Part shown: positions 1 through 6,293 of the stretch, one piece after another
Position numbering within the stretch: the first letter of the stretch is position 1
Layout: every line of letters starts with the position of its first letter
NCBI GenBank assembly: GCA_021833085.1
Contig: JAKBGL010000067.1
Span: forward strand, 1 to 6,725
Length of the DNA stretch: 6,725 bases
Direction: 5' to 3'
Origin: Actinomycetes bacterium
GTDB lineage: Bacteria > Actinomycetota > Acidimicrobiia > Acidimicrobiales > Acidimicrobiaceae
Notes under the pieces: model-generated
Told to the model about the DNA's origin: nothing
Database searches by the model: none
Seen by the model: only the letters and a program-made list of their open reading frames with translations
Made by a program: the position numbers and the translations under genes

Positions 1-45
1 GGCTCTCCAGGTTGGCTTGTTTCAGTAACCCATTCTGGCAGAGCC
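1..45. repeat. Imperfect inverted repeat / hairpin at the window edge
   Basis: GGCTCTCCAG (1-10) pairs with CTGGCAGAGCC (35-45), giving a ten-base-pair stem with one bulged C at 39. The loop is 24 nt and may pair further (GTT 11-13 with AAC 27-29). No T-run follows on the plus strand, so it is not a standard terminator in that direction. Sequence to the left is not visible, so a terminator read on the minus strand or a dispersed intergenic repeat both remain possible. Confidence 0.45.
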
Positions 46-80
46 CCTGTGACCCTCCCAAACTCACCCCTGGTACGTGG

Positions 81-350
81 CTACAACTGATTAAATTCCC
101 CACTCAAATCCGAAGTCCCATCAGAGCGCGACTCGCGTGTAGCTCTAAAGACGTCACGGACCGCTATAGGTTGTAGGTACTCGTCGATATTACTTGAGTT
201 CGATCGCACTGACACGACAGTGTATCCATGAGTCCAGATCTCTGAACCGTGTTGGATGTCTGGACTAGGAAGAACTTTAGCCTTCCACCCTAGCAGATCT
301 CGCTCCAGCCATCCAATAAACCCGGCATGCACCAACGTTTGCTTGTGCAT
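81..350 (-). CDS. Doubtful small hypothetical protein (89 aa)
   Basis: This is an open frame from ATG at 350 to TAG at 81, with a stop codon (TAA) three codons upstream of the ATG, so it cannot extend further. I recognise no family. The predicted protein is soluble-looking, rich in charged residues toward its C-terminus, with no signal peptide, membrane segment or cysteine. The bases before the ATG (AAAGCTAC) offer no good Shine-Dalgarno site, unlike the confident genes here. Its amino-acid composition is plausible for a real protein and no other gene occupies the stretch, so it is listed with low confidence. It could be a decayed gene or a chance ORF. Confidence 0.3.
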   Translation of the reverse strand: MHKQTLVHAGFIGWLERDLLGWKAKVLPSPDIQHGSEIWTHGYTVVSVRSNSSNIDEYLQPIAVRDVFRATRESRSDGTSDLSGEFNQL

Positions 351-582
351 GTAGCTTTAATTGGTCACTTACAAAAAGCAAGGGCCGGCAAAGGGGAAGT
401 TCGCTCAACCTCGACTGTAAGTGTTGGACAAGCGCTCTTGGTTAATCAACGGTCCAACCATTAGCGGCGTCGATTCCTTCCGATAACTCGCTTTCAGACC
501 TTTACCGACGGCTTTATAGACTGATGACTACAAAAAGGGGTCACATATATCTATTCCGAGCGCCGCAGGAGGTCTTACATTG
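351..582 (+). promoter_or_regulatory. Leader region of the ABC transporter gene
   Basis: This non-coding stretch runs up to the transporter start. AGGAGG at 567-572 is a strong Shine-Dalgarno site. A weak promoter candidate is TTTCAG (492-497), 17 nt, then TATAGA (515-520). Two short inverted repeats are present: CACTTACA (366-373) with TGTAAGTG (416-423), and GTTGGAC (423-429) with GTCCAAC (452-458). Repeats this short and far apart can arise by chance, so only the ribosome site is firm. Confidence 0.4.
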
Positions 583-2538
583 ATGAATCAGCCGGGGGGT
601 GCCGCCTTTGCGATGGCAATGCGCTCCATGAGACGAGACGACTCTTTGAAGGGATCTCAGATACGCCCAGGTACGGCAAAACGGATGTTCCGCTTCGCTG
701 CTCCTTACAAGAAGACCCTTGCGTGGTTTTTGGTTCTCATAGCCTTTGACTCAATGATCGGTGTCGCAAACCCTTTGATCTACAGGTCAATAATCAACCA
801 GGGAATAATCGGCAAGAACGCTCACCTGATCGTCCTCTTGGCAGTTCTCGTCGGAGTTTTAGCAGTCATCGAAGCGGTACTTTCGATCTTTGAACGCTAC
901 GCATCTGCCAAGGTCGGAGAAGGTCTCATATATGACATGCGCTCGAAGGTCTTCGCTCATATCCAAGAGATGCCCATCGCATTCTTTACCAGAACTCAAA
1001 CAGGTGCATTGATCTCCCGGTTAAACAACGATGTTCTTGGAGCACAAAGTGCCTTTACAAACACGCTATCTTCTGTAGTCTCCAACCTTCTAACAGTAAT
1101 TTTAGTTCTCGGCGCCATGTTTTTTCTCTCCTGGCAAATAACCTTGGCGTCTTTAGTAATAGTCCCTCTCTTTATACTCCCAGCTAAATGGGTAGGAAAA
1201 AGACTATCGGTCATAACAAGAGAGTCATATAACCTAAACGCTTCGTTGACCAACACAATGACGGAACGTTTCAACGTTGCAGGTGCAATATTAGTAAAGC
1301 TCTTTGGAAGCCCAAAGCAGGAGCTAACAGGATTTCAACGTCGTGCCTCACGGGTTCGAGACATAGGCATCACCCAAGCAATGTACTCACGATTCTTCTT
1401 TGTTTCGTTGATCCTAACTGCGTCCATCGCTACCGCCATCGTCTACGGTTGGGGTGGCATTTTGGCTGTAAAAGGATCGCTGTCTGTGGGAACATTAGTA
1501 GCTCTGACGGCTTACTTAGGTCGCCTTTATGGACCTTTGACCTCCTTGTCCAACATTCAAGTGGATATCATGACCGCACTCGTGTCATTCGATCGAGTCT
1601 TTGAAGTTCTAGACCTTCCCCCTATGATCAAAGAGGCGGAGGACGCCACTGACATAGAAGACAAAGAGTCAACTATCGAGTTTAAAAACGTCGACTTCAC
1701 CTATCCAAGTGCAAAGGATGTTTCATTAGCGTCGCTAGAGTCAGTAGCCGTTTTGGACAACAAGGTCTCGCAGCAGGTTCTCTTTAATGTTTCTTTTCGG
1801 GCCGAACCGGGAGACTTAGTCGCCCTCGTCGGTCCATCTGGGGCCGGAAAGACGACGCTCTCATCACTGCTTCCCCGACTTTATGACGTCACAGGGGGAT
1901 CGATAGAGATAAATGGATTAGATATCCGAAAAGCTACTCTTTCATCCCTAAACTCATTAGTTGGAGTGGTCACTCAAGACGCACACCTTTTTCACGATTC
2001 GATCAGAGCTAACCTCTTATATGCCAAAGCTGATGCCAGCGACAAAGAGATGTATGAGGCCCTAAAGGGTGCCCAAATCAAAGAACTCATCGACTCCCTC
2101 GAAGACGGTTTAGACACCGTCGTCGGTGATCGAGGATACCGTCTTTCGGGGGGAGAAAAACAACGCATAGCCATAGCCCGGCTCCTGCTCAAAGCACCTC
2201 GTATCGTAGTCCTAGATGAGGCTACTGCGCACCTTGACTCAGAGTCAGAGCTCCAAGTTCAAGAGGCACTCAAACTCGCGCTCCAGGGTCGTACCTCCTT
2301 AGTTATTGCGCACCGCCTCTCGACAGTTCGAGAAGCAAACAAGATACTTGTATTAGAACAAGGGCGAGTGGTTCAGTCCGGTACTCATAAGCAGCTCCTC
2401 AAAGAAGGCGGCTTGTACTCCGAACTATATGCGATTCAGTTCGAGAAGCAGATGGGAGCAGCCGACTACGAATCCGGCTCGTCATCGGTAAATGGCACAG
2501 AGGAAGAACCGGACCCAACAGTCACACCAGTGGCGTAA
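583..2538 (+). CDS. ABC exporter half-transporter (fused membrane and ATPase domains)
   Basis: This is an ATP-driven exporter subunit in the inner membrane, probably working as a dimer; the substrate cannot be told. Numbering from the alternative TTG at 580 (652 aa), an N-terminal six-helix ABC type-1 membrane domain spans about residues 40-330, with clear hydrophobic helices near 46-68, 82-104, 165-205 and 271-291. The nucleotide-binding domain follows: A-loop Tyr375, Walker A GPSGAGKTT (418-426), Q-loop Gln466, signature LSGGEKQR (522-529), Walker B IVVLDE (542-547) with catalytic Glu547, and H-loop His578. All ATPase residues are intact, so a homodimer would be active. About 23 extra residues (376-398) separate the A-loop from the core strand before Walker A, as I recall from actinobacterial members. 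The tail after 625 is acidic and low-complexity. AGGAGG lies 10 nt before ATG 583 and 7 nt before TTG 580; the choice changes one residue. The gene appears to be a single transcription unit. Confidence 0.96.
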   Translation: MNQPGGAAFAMAMRSMRRDDSLKGSQIRPGTAKRMFRFAAPYKKTLAWFLVLIAFDSMIGVANPLIYRSIINQGIIGKNAHLIVLLAVLVGVLAVIEAVLSIFERYASAKVGEGLIYDMRSKVFAHIQEMPIAFFTRTQTGALISRLNNDVLGAQSAFTNTLSSVVSNLLTVILVLGAMFFLSWQITLASLVIVPLFILPAKWVGKRLSVITRESYNLNASLTNTMTERFNVAGAILVKLFGSPKQELTGFQRRASRVRDIGITQAMYSRFFFVSLILTASIATAIVYGWGGILAVKGSLSVGTLVALTAYLGRLYGPLTSLSNIQVDIMTALVSFDRVFEVLDLPPMIKEAEDATDIEDKESTIEFKNVDFTYPSAKDVSLASLESVAVLDNKVSQQVLFNVSFRAEPGDLVALVGPSGAGKTTLSSLLPRLYDVTGGSIEINGLDIRKATLSSLNSLVGVVTQDAHLFHDSIRANLLYAKADASDKEMYEALKGAQIKELIDSLEDGLDTVVGDRGYRLSGGEKQRIAIARLLLKAPRIVVLDEATAHLDSESELQVQEALKLALQGRTSLVIAHRLSTVREANKILVLEQGRVVQSGTHKQLLKEGGLYSELYAIQFEKQMGAADYESGSSSVNGTEEEPDPTVTPVA

Positions 2539-2559
2539 GCTCAGACCCCATCTCAGGGC

Positions 2560-2823
2560 CTATTGTTCCACCAAGTCATTAAACTCTTCAACCGTCTCTA
2601 GTATCGCATGGGCTAACCGCACTGCGTCTTTTGGGTTGAGTTCGACCGCTACCCTAAAGGAAGGGCCCATCGTTTGATTTAAAAAGTCAATGTTTAAAGA
2701 GTGCGCATAAGGGGCATGAACAGGATGATCCAGATAAACCGAAGCTTCATTCGTCTGAAACCAGCCACTGCCTCCTTTCGCCGATCCCTCTACATCGACC
2801 TTATGGGTTATGTAAGTACACAT
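2560..2823 (-). CDS. Small DUF6295-like protein (87 aa)
   Basis: This is a small soluble protein of unknown function. Starting at the methionine of MCTYI, it shows a GSGWF turn, a DHPVHAP motif and a NIDFLN strand near the middle, then a C-terminal helix (AVRLAHAILETV). This pattern matches my memory of the actinobacterial family DUF6295, which I cannot verify here. A longer frame opens at 2874, but ATG 2823 is preferred. AGAGG sits 5 nt upstream of it, the family-like sequence begins there, and the longer version would overlap the preceding gene. The Shine-Dalgarno overlaps the stop codon of the hydrolase gene, and only 8 nt separate the two genes, so they should be co-transcribed and translationally coupled. 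The histidines and the N-terminal Cys2 could be functional, but no role is known to me. It converges with the ABC transporter gene, 21 nt away. Confidence 0.85.
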   Translation of the reverse strand: MCTYITHKVDVEGSAKGGSGWFQTNEASVYLDHPVHAPYAHSLNIDFLNQTMGPSFRVAVELNPKDAVRLAHAILETVEEFNDLVEQ

Positions 2824-2831
2824 GGCTGCCT

Positions 2832-3578
2832 CTAACTCAAGTGTTTTCCATAAAACGCCCAGATCTTCTGCCAACCGTCGGTTGCGGCATCAACTCGGTA
2901 GCTAGGACGATCAGTGGCGAAAAAGGCGTGCCCTGCTCCTTCATAGATGTGAAATTCATGGTCTTTGCCGAGCTTTGTAAGCTCATCATCTAAGACCTTT
3001 ACCTCATCAGGAGAAGGATATGAGTCTTCTTTACCAAAAAGGCCAAGTAGCGGCGCCGATAGATTTGAAGCCATCCCCATCAGAGACTTAACCTTGAGAG
3101 GCGCTCCTTCGGGTGGATCAGCAACCACAAACGCTCCATAACAATCAACGGCGGCGTCAAGCTTTAGCGAACACGCTGCTAAGAAGCTCTGCCGTCCGCC
3201 TGAGCAGTAACCGATCACGCCGACTTTGGAGTTAGAGTTTGCTTGCAACTTTAGAAACTTGGAAGCCCCATCGACGTCACCTACTAATCTTTCATCAGGA
3301 ACACCGCCTTGGGCTCTAGCAGCGGCCGACGCATCGTCTGGCTCGGCATCTGGAGCCTCTCGGTAGTAGAGGTTAAGTAAAAGAGCTAGATATCCATTAG
3401 CCGCAAACTTTCTTGCAATCTCTTTAGTACCTTGATCGTAACCAGGCATATGATGAATCACAACGACTGAACCGTAAGGTCCAGGACCTAAAGGTCTTGC
3501 AAAGTATCCTTCGATGACGTCACCGTTCGCTCCTGGGAAGAAAACCGTCTCCGCCATGACTTTGTCGTATTTTACCAC
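2832..3578 (-). CDS. Dienelactone hydrolase family protein
   Basis: This is a cytoplasmic alpha/beta hydrolase of 248 aa, the usual length for the dienelactone hydrolase family, which opens lactones or cleaves esters. The catalytic triad is visible: nucleophile Cys125 in GYCSGG, Asp185 in GKEDSYPSP, and His217 in GAGHAF. The IHHMPGYD segment (41-48) forms the oxyanion-hole region. Cys instead of Ser as nucleophile supports the family assignment over ordinary esterases. The start is GTG at 3578, preceded by AAAGGTGAT with its AAAGG core 6 nt upstream; an ATG at 3557 lacks such a site. It is the first gene of a two-gene operon with the DUF6295-like gene. No aromatic-degradation genes (chlorocatechol, muconate) are nearby, so the true substrate is unknown. 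A role as a general carboxyl-ester hydrolase is as likely as dienelactone turnover. It is divergent from the ArsR-type gene, which might regulate it. Confidence 0.93.
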   Translation of the reverse strand: MVKYDKVMAETVFFPGANGDVIEGYFARPLGPGPYGSVVVIHHMPGYDQGTKEIARKFAANGYLALLLNLYYREAPDAEPDDASAAARAQGGVPDERLVGDVDGASKFLKLQANSNSKVGVIGYCSGGRQSFLAACSLKLDAAVDCYGAFVVADPPEGAPLKVKSLMGMASNLSAPLLGLFGKEDSYPSPDEVKVLDDELTKLGKDHEFHIYEGAGHAFFATDRPSYRVDAATDGWQKIWAFYGKHLS

Positions 3579-3592
3579 GTATCACCTTTCAC

Positions 3593-3633
3593 TTAGTTGT
3601 CCAATTTTTATCATAGATGGCAAATACAACTAA
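3593..3633 (-). promoter_or_regulatory. Inverted repeat over the hydrolase promoter region
   Basis: TTAGTTGT (3593-3600) and ACAACTAA (3626-3633) are perfect 8-bp inverted arms with centres 33 bp apart, about three helical turns. They flank a minus-strand TATGAT (3610-3615), which resembles a -10 box for the hydrolase gene. I see no good matching -35 box. A dimeric or tetrameric regulator binding both arms would block this promoter. The arrangement is suggestive only. Confidence 0.35.
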
Positions 3634-3731
3634 ATCATCAGAGAGCTCAACGAACAGATTATTTTCTAATACAGATGCAGCTCCAATCGCCATTCACACC
3701 AGAAGTCAACACACCATGAAACACTATGAAA

Positions 3732-3747
3732 GAGTTTGCGCAAACTC
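3732..3747 (+). promoter_or_regulatory. Perfect 16-bp palindrome, likely repressor operator
   Basis: GAGTTTGCGCAAACTC is a perfect palindrome in the intergenic region in front of the ArsR-type gene. It ends one base before TAGAAT (3749-3754), a good -10 box on the plus strand, so it would sit in the promoter spacer, where ArsR-family repressors often bind. The expected -35 position (around 3726-3731) is poor. The inferred transcript would start near 3761, leaving a leader of about 60 nt. Confidence 0.6.
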
Positions 3748-3790
3748 ATAGAATAAGCAACTATCGCGCATCGACTTACTCTGCTAAGCT

Positions 3791-3807
3791 ATCGTTTGAG
3801 CAACGAT
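3791..3807 (+). promoter_or_regulatory. Second operator-like inverted repeat
   Basis: ATCGTT (3791-3796) and AACGAT (3802-3807) form a 6-bp inverted repeat with a 5-nt centre, ending just before the ribosome-binding site of the ArsR-type gene. Its core GTTTGAGCAA (3794-3803) matches GTTTGCGCAA (3734-3743) of the upstream palindrome in nine of ten bases, exactly 60 bp downstream. It could be a second operator, or an mRNA hairpin affecting translation. Confidence 0.45.
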
Positions 3808-3820
3808 TAAAGGGGTCGGA

Positions 3821-4162
3821 GTGAGTACTGACGAAATCACAACCTTGAAACGAGAGATGGACGAACTCGTTAGTACTATGTGTAAGGCGATGAACGACCC
3901 AAAGCGACTCATGATCCTATACTCACTTAAAGAGCAACATCTAAGCGTAGGAGACATCGCCGACTTACTCGAATCAAACTACGCCAACGTCTCCCAACAC
4001 CTGGCTGTCCTAAGAGAGCGTGGACTAGTTGAAAGTAGTCGTCAAGGAAATACGATCTACTACTCTCTCAGACATCCTAAAATAATCCACGCAATAGACA
4101 CCTTGAGACTCGTCATGCAAGAGGAGATCTCTAGGAGAATCGAACTGCTCCACCCCAACTAA
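3821..4162 (+). CDS. ArsR-family winged-helix transcriptional repressor
   Basis: This is a 113-aa DNA-binding repressor of normal ArsR/SmtB length. Helix 1 spans about residues 6-23 and is followed by the typical MNDPKRLMIL segment. The helix-turn-helix lies at about 41-68 (SVGDIADLL, then NVSQHLAVLRERGLV), and the wing is at 70-83 (ESSRQGNTIYYSL). The family's metal-binding cysteine box in the recognition region (ELCVC-type) is absent. The only cysteine is Cys21, and the C-terminal helix lacks the usual Asp/His metal pair, so a classical metal or two-cysteine persulfide switch is not evident. The start is GTG 3821, with AAGGGG 5 nt upstream. Two related inverted repeats upstream suggest autoregulation. 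It stands between the hydrolase operon and the sulfur operon; regulation of sHdr genes by ArsR-type proteins is known in other bacteria, but the target here is open. Confidence 0.93.
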   Translation: MSTDEITTLKREMDELVSTMCKAMNDPKRLMILYSLKEQHLSVGDIADLLESNYANVSQHLAVLRERGLVESSRQGNTIYYSLRHPKIIHAIDTLRLVMQEEISRRIELLHPN

Positions 4163-4515
4163 TTAGTGGGAAAGTGCGCACTCGGTGCCAAACGGGGTAC
4201 CAATAAGCCGATTAAAAGAAAACACGGGTAGCGTGCAATTCGGCCTCGATATATCTTCCCTTATCCAGTAATCCGCTCCAGAATCTATCTACATAGAAAT
4301 AATAAATAACCGTGCAGCGATAACGATACCAAGGCCACAGTACGACAGGCCTAACAGTTCAAGATAACAGTACCTGCAAACTACCGAGGGAACTTTGCGA
4401 GCGCATCACCTTCCAATAAAGCATCGTTAAATCCAAGTTGCAAGGAATTTAGCTATTGGATAGATCCTGATGGAGCACAAAGGTATCATAAAGATACGTT
4501 ACTTTGGCGTATGGA
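4163..4515. other. 353-bp convergent intergenic gap without a convincing gene
   Basis: The gap lies between the ArsR-type gene and the end of the sulfur operon. No frame in it looks coding. It holds AGTGCGCACT (4173-4182), a perfect 10-bp palindrome just after the ArsR stop. A GGTGCC/GGTACC stem (4184-4189 with 4196-4201, one G-U pair) follows. Further along are an AGGCC/GGCCT stem (4332-4336 with 4348-4352) and GTATC/GATAC (4483-4487 with 4493-4497). None is followed by a T-run on the relevant strand, so no standard intrinsic terminator is supported for either gene. The middle (about 4290-4320) is AT-rich. Confidence 0.5.
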
Positions 4516-5220
4516 TTAAGACGGCACCACCCAGATGCGCCCATCTTTATCAAAGATATCATAGTGAGCAACGTCTGTGTCTGCCGGTCCTCGTACTCGC
4601 TCGCCGCTACAGATGTCGAACCTGCTTCCGTGCCTAGGACAAGTAACGACCCCTTCTTCGACTTCTCCCTCCGACAAAGCCGCTCCGGAGTGCGTACAAG
4701 CGTTCTCCAAACACCCAAGCCGCCCTCCACTACGCCATATCGCTACACTCTTACCGTCTACATCGAAGGTGCCCAACAGTCCCAGCCTGCCAGCTGAATC
4801 AGAACTGTCCATAACAGCTATCGCTTCACGACGACCGCTATCTGAAGAGGCCAAGCGACGCAGTAACGCTCCTCCGATAGCACCGTCGGAACTTACCAGA
4901 TTAAAACCTGATCTCTCTGCTAGCAACCATAGTCTCTGATCAGGTACGTCAATGCTACCGCACACAAGCACGGTAGGTGCCGCCTCTCTTATCATTTGAG
5001 CCAGCTCAGCTACCTTGTCCCTTTCGTGAGGAACTGGAACAACGACCGCTACCACATCGTCCACATCTAAAACTGACGGATCGCTCATAACGTCTGAGCC
5101 AAAGGACAAGCTATAGTTGGAACGCCTTTTAAGTACTTCAAGGGACCTCTTGGTCGCAGGGGACACAGTCTTAGATACTACGACTATGCCCCCTTTATCG
5201 ACATCTTGTTCTCTTCCCAC
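4516..5220 (-). CDS. Rieske [2Fe-2S] protein with an unrecognised N-terminal domain
   Basis: This is a 234-aa, probably cytoplasmic electron-transfer protein. The C-terminal ~95 residues (about 140-234) form a Rieske ferredoxin domain. Cluster ligands are visible as Cys175-Thr-His177 and Cys194-Pro-Arg-His197, and the spacing and the GSRFD segment resemble dioxygenase-type ferredoxins more than bc1-complex Rieske proteins. Extra cysteines occur at 87, 170 and 204. Residues 1-130 look like an alternating beta/alpha fold (strands near 11-16, 56-62 and 82-88, helices between) that I do not recognise. There is no signal peptide, Tat motif or membrane anchor. The GTG start overlaps the stop of the DsrE-type gene by one base (TAGTG), without its own clear Shine-Dalgarno, which implies translational coupling. 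It is the last gene of the operon. No oxygenase is nearby, so electron transfer linked to the sulfur pathway is the likelier job, by inference. Confidence 0.9.
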   Translation of the reverse strand: MGREQDVDKGGIVVVSKTVSPATKRSLEVLKRRSNYSLSFGSDVMSDPSVLDVDDVVAVVVPVPHERDKVAELAQMIREAAPTVLVCGSIDVPDQRLWLLAERSGFNLVSSDGAIGGALLRRLASSDSGRREAIAVMDSSDSAGRLGLLGTFDVDGKSVAIWRSGGRLGCLENACTHSGAALSEGEVEEGVVTCPRHGSRFDICSGERVRGPADTDVAHYDIFDKDGRIWVVPS

Positions 5221-5729
5221 TATATGAATAGCGTTATATCAGCATCGGCAGCCATGTCGATAAAGCTCGCCGCTCCTATTGGAATACTCACTCCGTCAAT
5301 AAAGTCATCTTTGCTTAGTCCGTAGAGATCCATGGTCATTTGACATGGATGCATCCGCACACCAAGGTCTTGCGCCATCTCCAAGAGCTCCTTCGGAGAA
5401 GCCACCTTATACTCATTTGCCAGCATCTTGATCATCTTGGTACCGGCACCACCAAAGTGTATCTTACCAAGCTTTAAATGGTCAGTGCCACCAGGATCAA
5501 CGAGCGACTCAGCTTTTTGCATCCAGTTTTTGCCCGTCACTCTAATCTCATTCTTCTGCAATACTCTCAGTCCCCAAAAGGTGAAAAATACATCTACCTC
5601 AAGACCTGAGGCCGCAGCGGTGCTCGCAAGAATGAGTACTGGCCACACCCTATCTAGGTCTGAACTCCAGCAGATCATCGCCATCTTCTTGGCTTTTCCA
5701 AAGTCATTTGCTTCAATGTCATCTGACAT
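5220..5729 (-). CDS. DsrE-family sulfur carrier / sulfurtransferase (DsrE3-like)
   Basis: This is a 169-aa cytoplasmic protein of the larger DsrE/DsrF-like type. The N-terminus opens with the family's first strand (KKMAMICWSSDLD, 14-26), then a helix and strand GLEVDVFFTFWGL (42-54). A long insertion with HFGGAGTKM (91-99) follows, then the segment RMHPCQMTMDLYGL (125-138) with Cys129. That position corresponds to the conserved sulfur-binding cysteine of the family, which carries a persulfide or thiosulfonate. Cys20 is the only other cysteine. Next to two LbpA genes it fits the DsrE3 proteins of sHdr sulfur oxidation, which exchange sulfur with TusA; no tusA is visible. It starts at ATG 5729 with a strong AAGGGGGG site (5736-5743) 6 nt upstream. 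It overlaps the Rieske gene by one base. The exact subfamily is from memory. Confidence 0.88.
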   Translation of the reverse strand: MSDDIEANDFGKAKKMAMICWSSDLDRVWPVLILASTAAASGLEVDVFFTFWGLRVLQKNEIRVTGKNWMQKAESLVDPGGTDHLKLGKIHFGGAGTKMIKMLANEYKVASPKELLEMAQDLGVRMHPCQMTMDLYGLSKDDFIDGVSIPIGAASFIDMAADADITLFI

Positions 5730-5831
5730 CTGATACCCCCCTTATCTAAGAATTACTTAGGATTATGCATCTTAAACTATCAAGAACACCTGCTATGGTG
5801 CTCGCTTCTCCGCTTAACTATCCCATTGCCT
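5730..5831 (-). promoter_or_regulatory. Gap before the DsrE-type gene, with ribosome site and palindrome
   Basis: This is the only sizeable gap inside the sulfur operon. It contains the strong ribosome site of the DsrE-type gene and the inverted repeat CTAAG/CTTAG (5746-5750 with 5756-5760), centred about 24 nt upstream of the start. On the minus strand CATAAT could act as a -10 box, but I find no properly spaced -35. A CACC/GGTG stem in the 5790s is too short to count as a terminator. An internal promoter or mRNA processing site is possible but unproven. Confidence 0.3.
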
Positions 5832-6293
5832 CTACTCTTCGCATCTAAAACAGCGAAGCCCTGTTTCGTCAATAAGGTCCTTGTAATGTGCCATTGCCTC
5901 CTTCCCGTCCGCTAGACAGCTAAGCTCTTCAGTACTTTCTAAACGTACGCGATAAAACCAACCAGTCCCGTAAGGGTCCCGGTTACTAGCTGCAACGTCA
6001 AGATCGAAGGTGATTTTATTGTTCTCTAATATGTCACCGCTAATTGGAGAGATGAAAGGTCCTACCCATTTAGCACTCTCAATAGCGGAGAGTGGCTTGC
6101 CACGACTTACCCTCTTACCCACAGCCTTCCAACTAACTTGAACAAGTCTTCCACAGCGGCTCTGTGCAACGTCTGTCATGCCCAAAGTCGCCACGTCACC
6201 GTCCATCTTAACCCACACGTCATAGTCGAGATCGTAGAGCAACTCTTCTGGAACAACGCAACCTGCCCAACTTTGAATCGTCATCTCGATCAC
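5832..6293 (-). CDS. lbpA: Lipoate-binding protein LbpA (second of a tandem pair)
   Basis: This is a 153-aa GcvH-like lipoyl-carrier protein. The probable lipoylated residue is Lys75 in IESAKWVGP. Glycine-cleavage H proteins usually have ESVKA-type sequence there, while KWVGP is what I know from LbpA proteins of the sHdr sulfur-oxidation system. A GC-x-x-P motif near the N-terminus (11-15), an internal Cys47 and a C-terminal CFRC motif (148-151) add cysteines that GcvH generally lacks. The lipoyl arm is thought to carry sulfur intermediates in the cytoplasm. The gene starts at GTG 6293, overlapping the stop of the upstream lbpA by four bases (GTGA); ATG 6284 is an alternative, and neither has a strong Shine-Dalgarno, as expected for coupled translation. 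It is clearly diverged from the upstream copy, so the two are probably specialised rather than a recent duplication. Confidence 0.9.
   Translation of the reverse strand: MIEMTIQSWAGCVVPEELLYDLDYDVWVKMDGDVATLGMTDVAQSRCGRLVQVSWKAVGKRVSRGKPLSAIESAKWVGPFISPISGDILENNKITFDLDVAASNRDPYGTGWFYRVRLESTEELSCLADGKEAMAHYKDLIDETGLRCFRCEE

Noticed and set aside
1..45. tRNA or integron attC site
   Set aside because: The hairpin is too short for a tRNA, lacks anticodon and T arms, and has no attC core motifs in the right places.
366..423. 8-bp inverted repeat CACTTACA/TGTAAGTG as an operator
   Set aside because: The 42-nt spacing and short arms are expected by chance several times in a window this size.
996..1274. 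Minus-strand ORF inside the ABC transporter gene
   Set aside because: It is antisense to a fully explained coding region and has no recognisable domain. The same applies to the minus-strand ORF at 1992-2192.
2492..2677. Plus-strand ORF across the transporter end and the convergent gene
   Set aside because: It overlaps two supported genes in other frames and resembles no protein family.
2560..2874. Longer 104-aa version of the DUF6295-like protein
   Set aside because: The first 17 residues overlap the end of the hydrolase gene and lack family character, while ATG 2823 has a well-placed AGAGG.
4483..4497. Intrinsic terminator of the sulfur operon
   Set aside because: The 5-bp stem GTATC/GATAC is AT-rich and no T-run follows on the minus strand.
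4449..4939. Several ORFs overlapping the Rieske gene on both strands (4449-4730, 4504-4797, 4577-4939)
   Set aside because: The Rieske frame has intact cluster ligands and an operon-coupled start; the others are compositional shadows.
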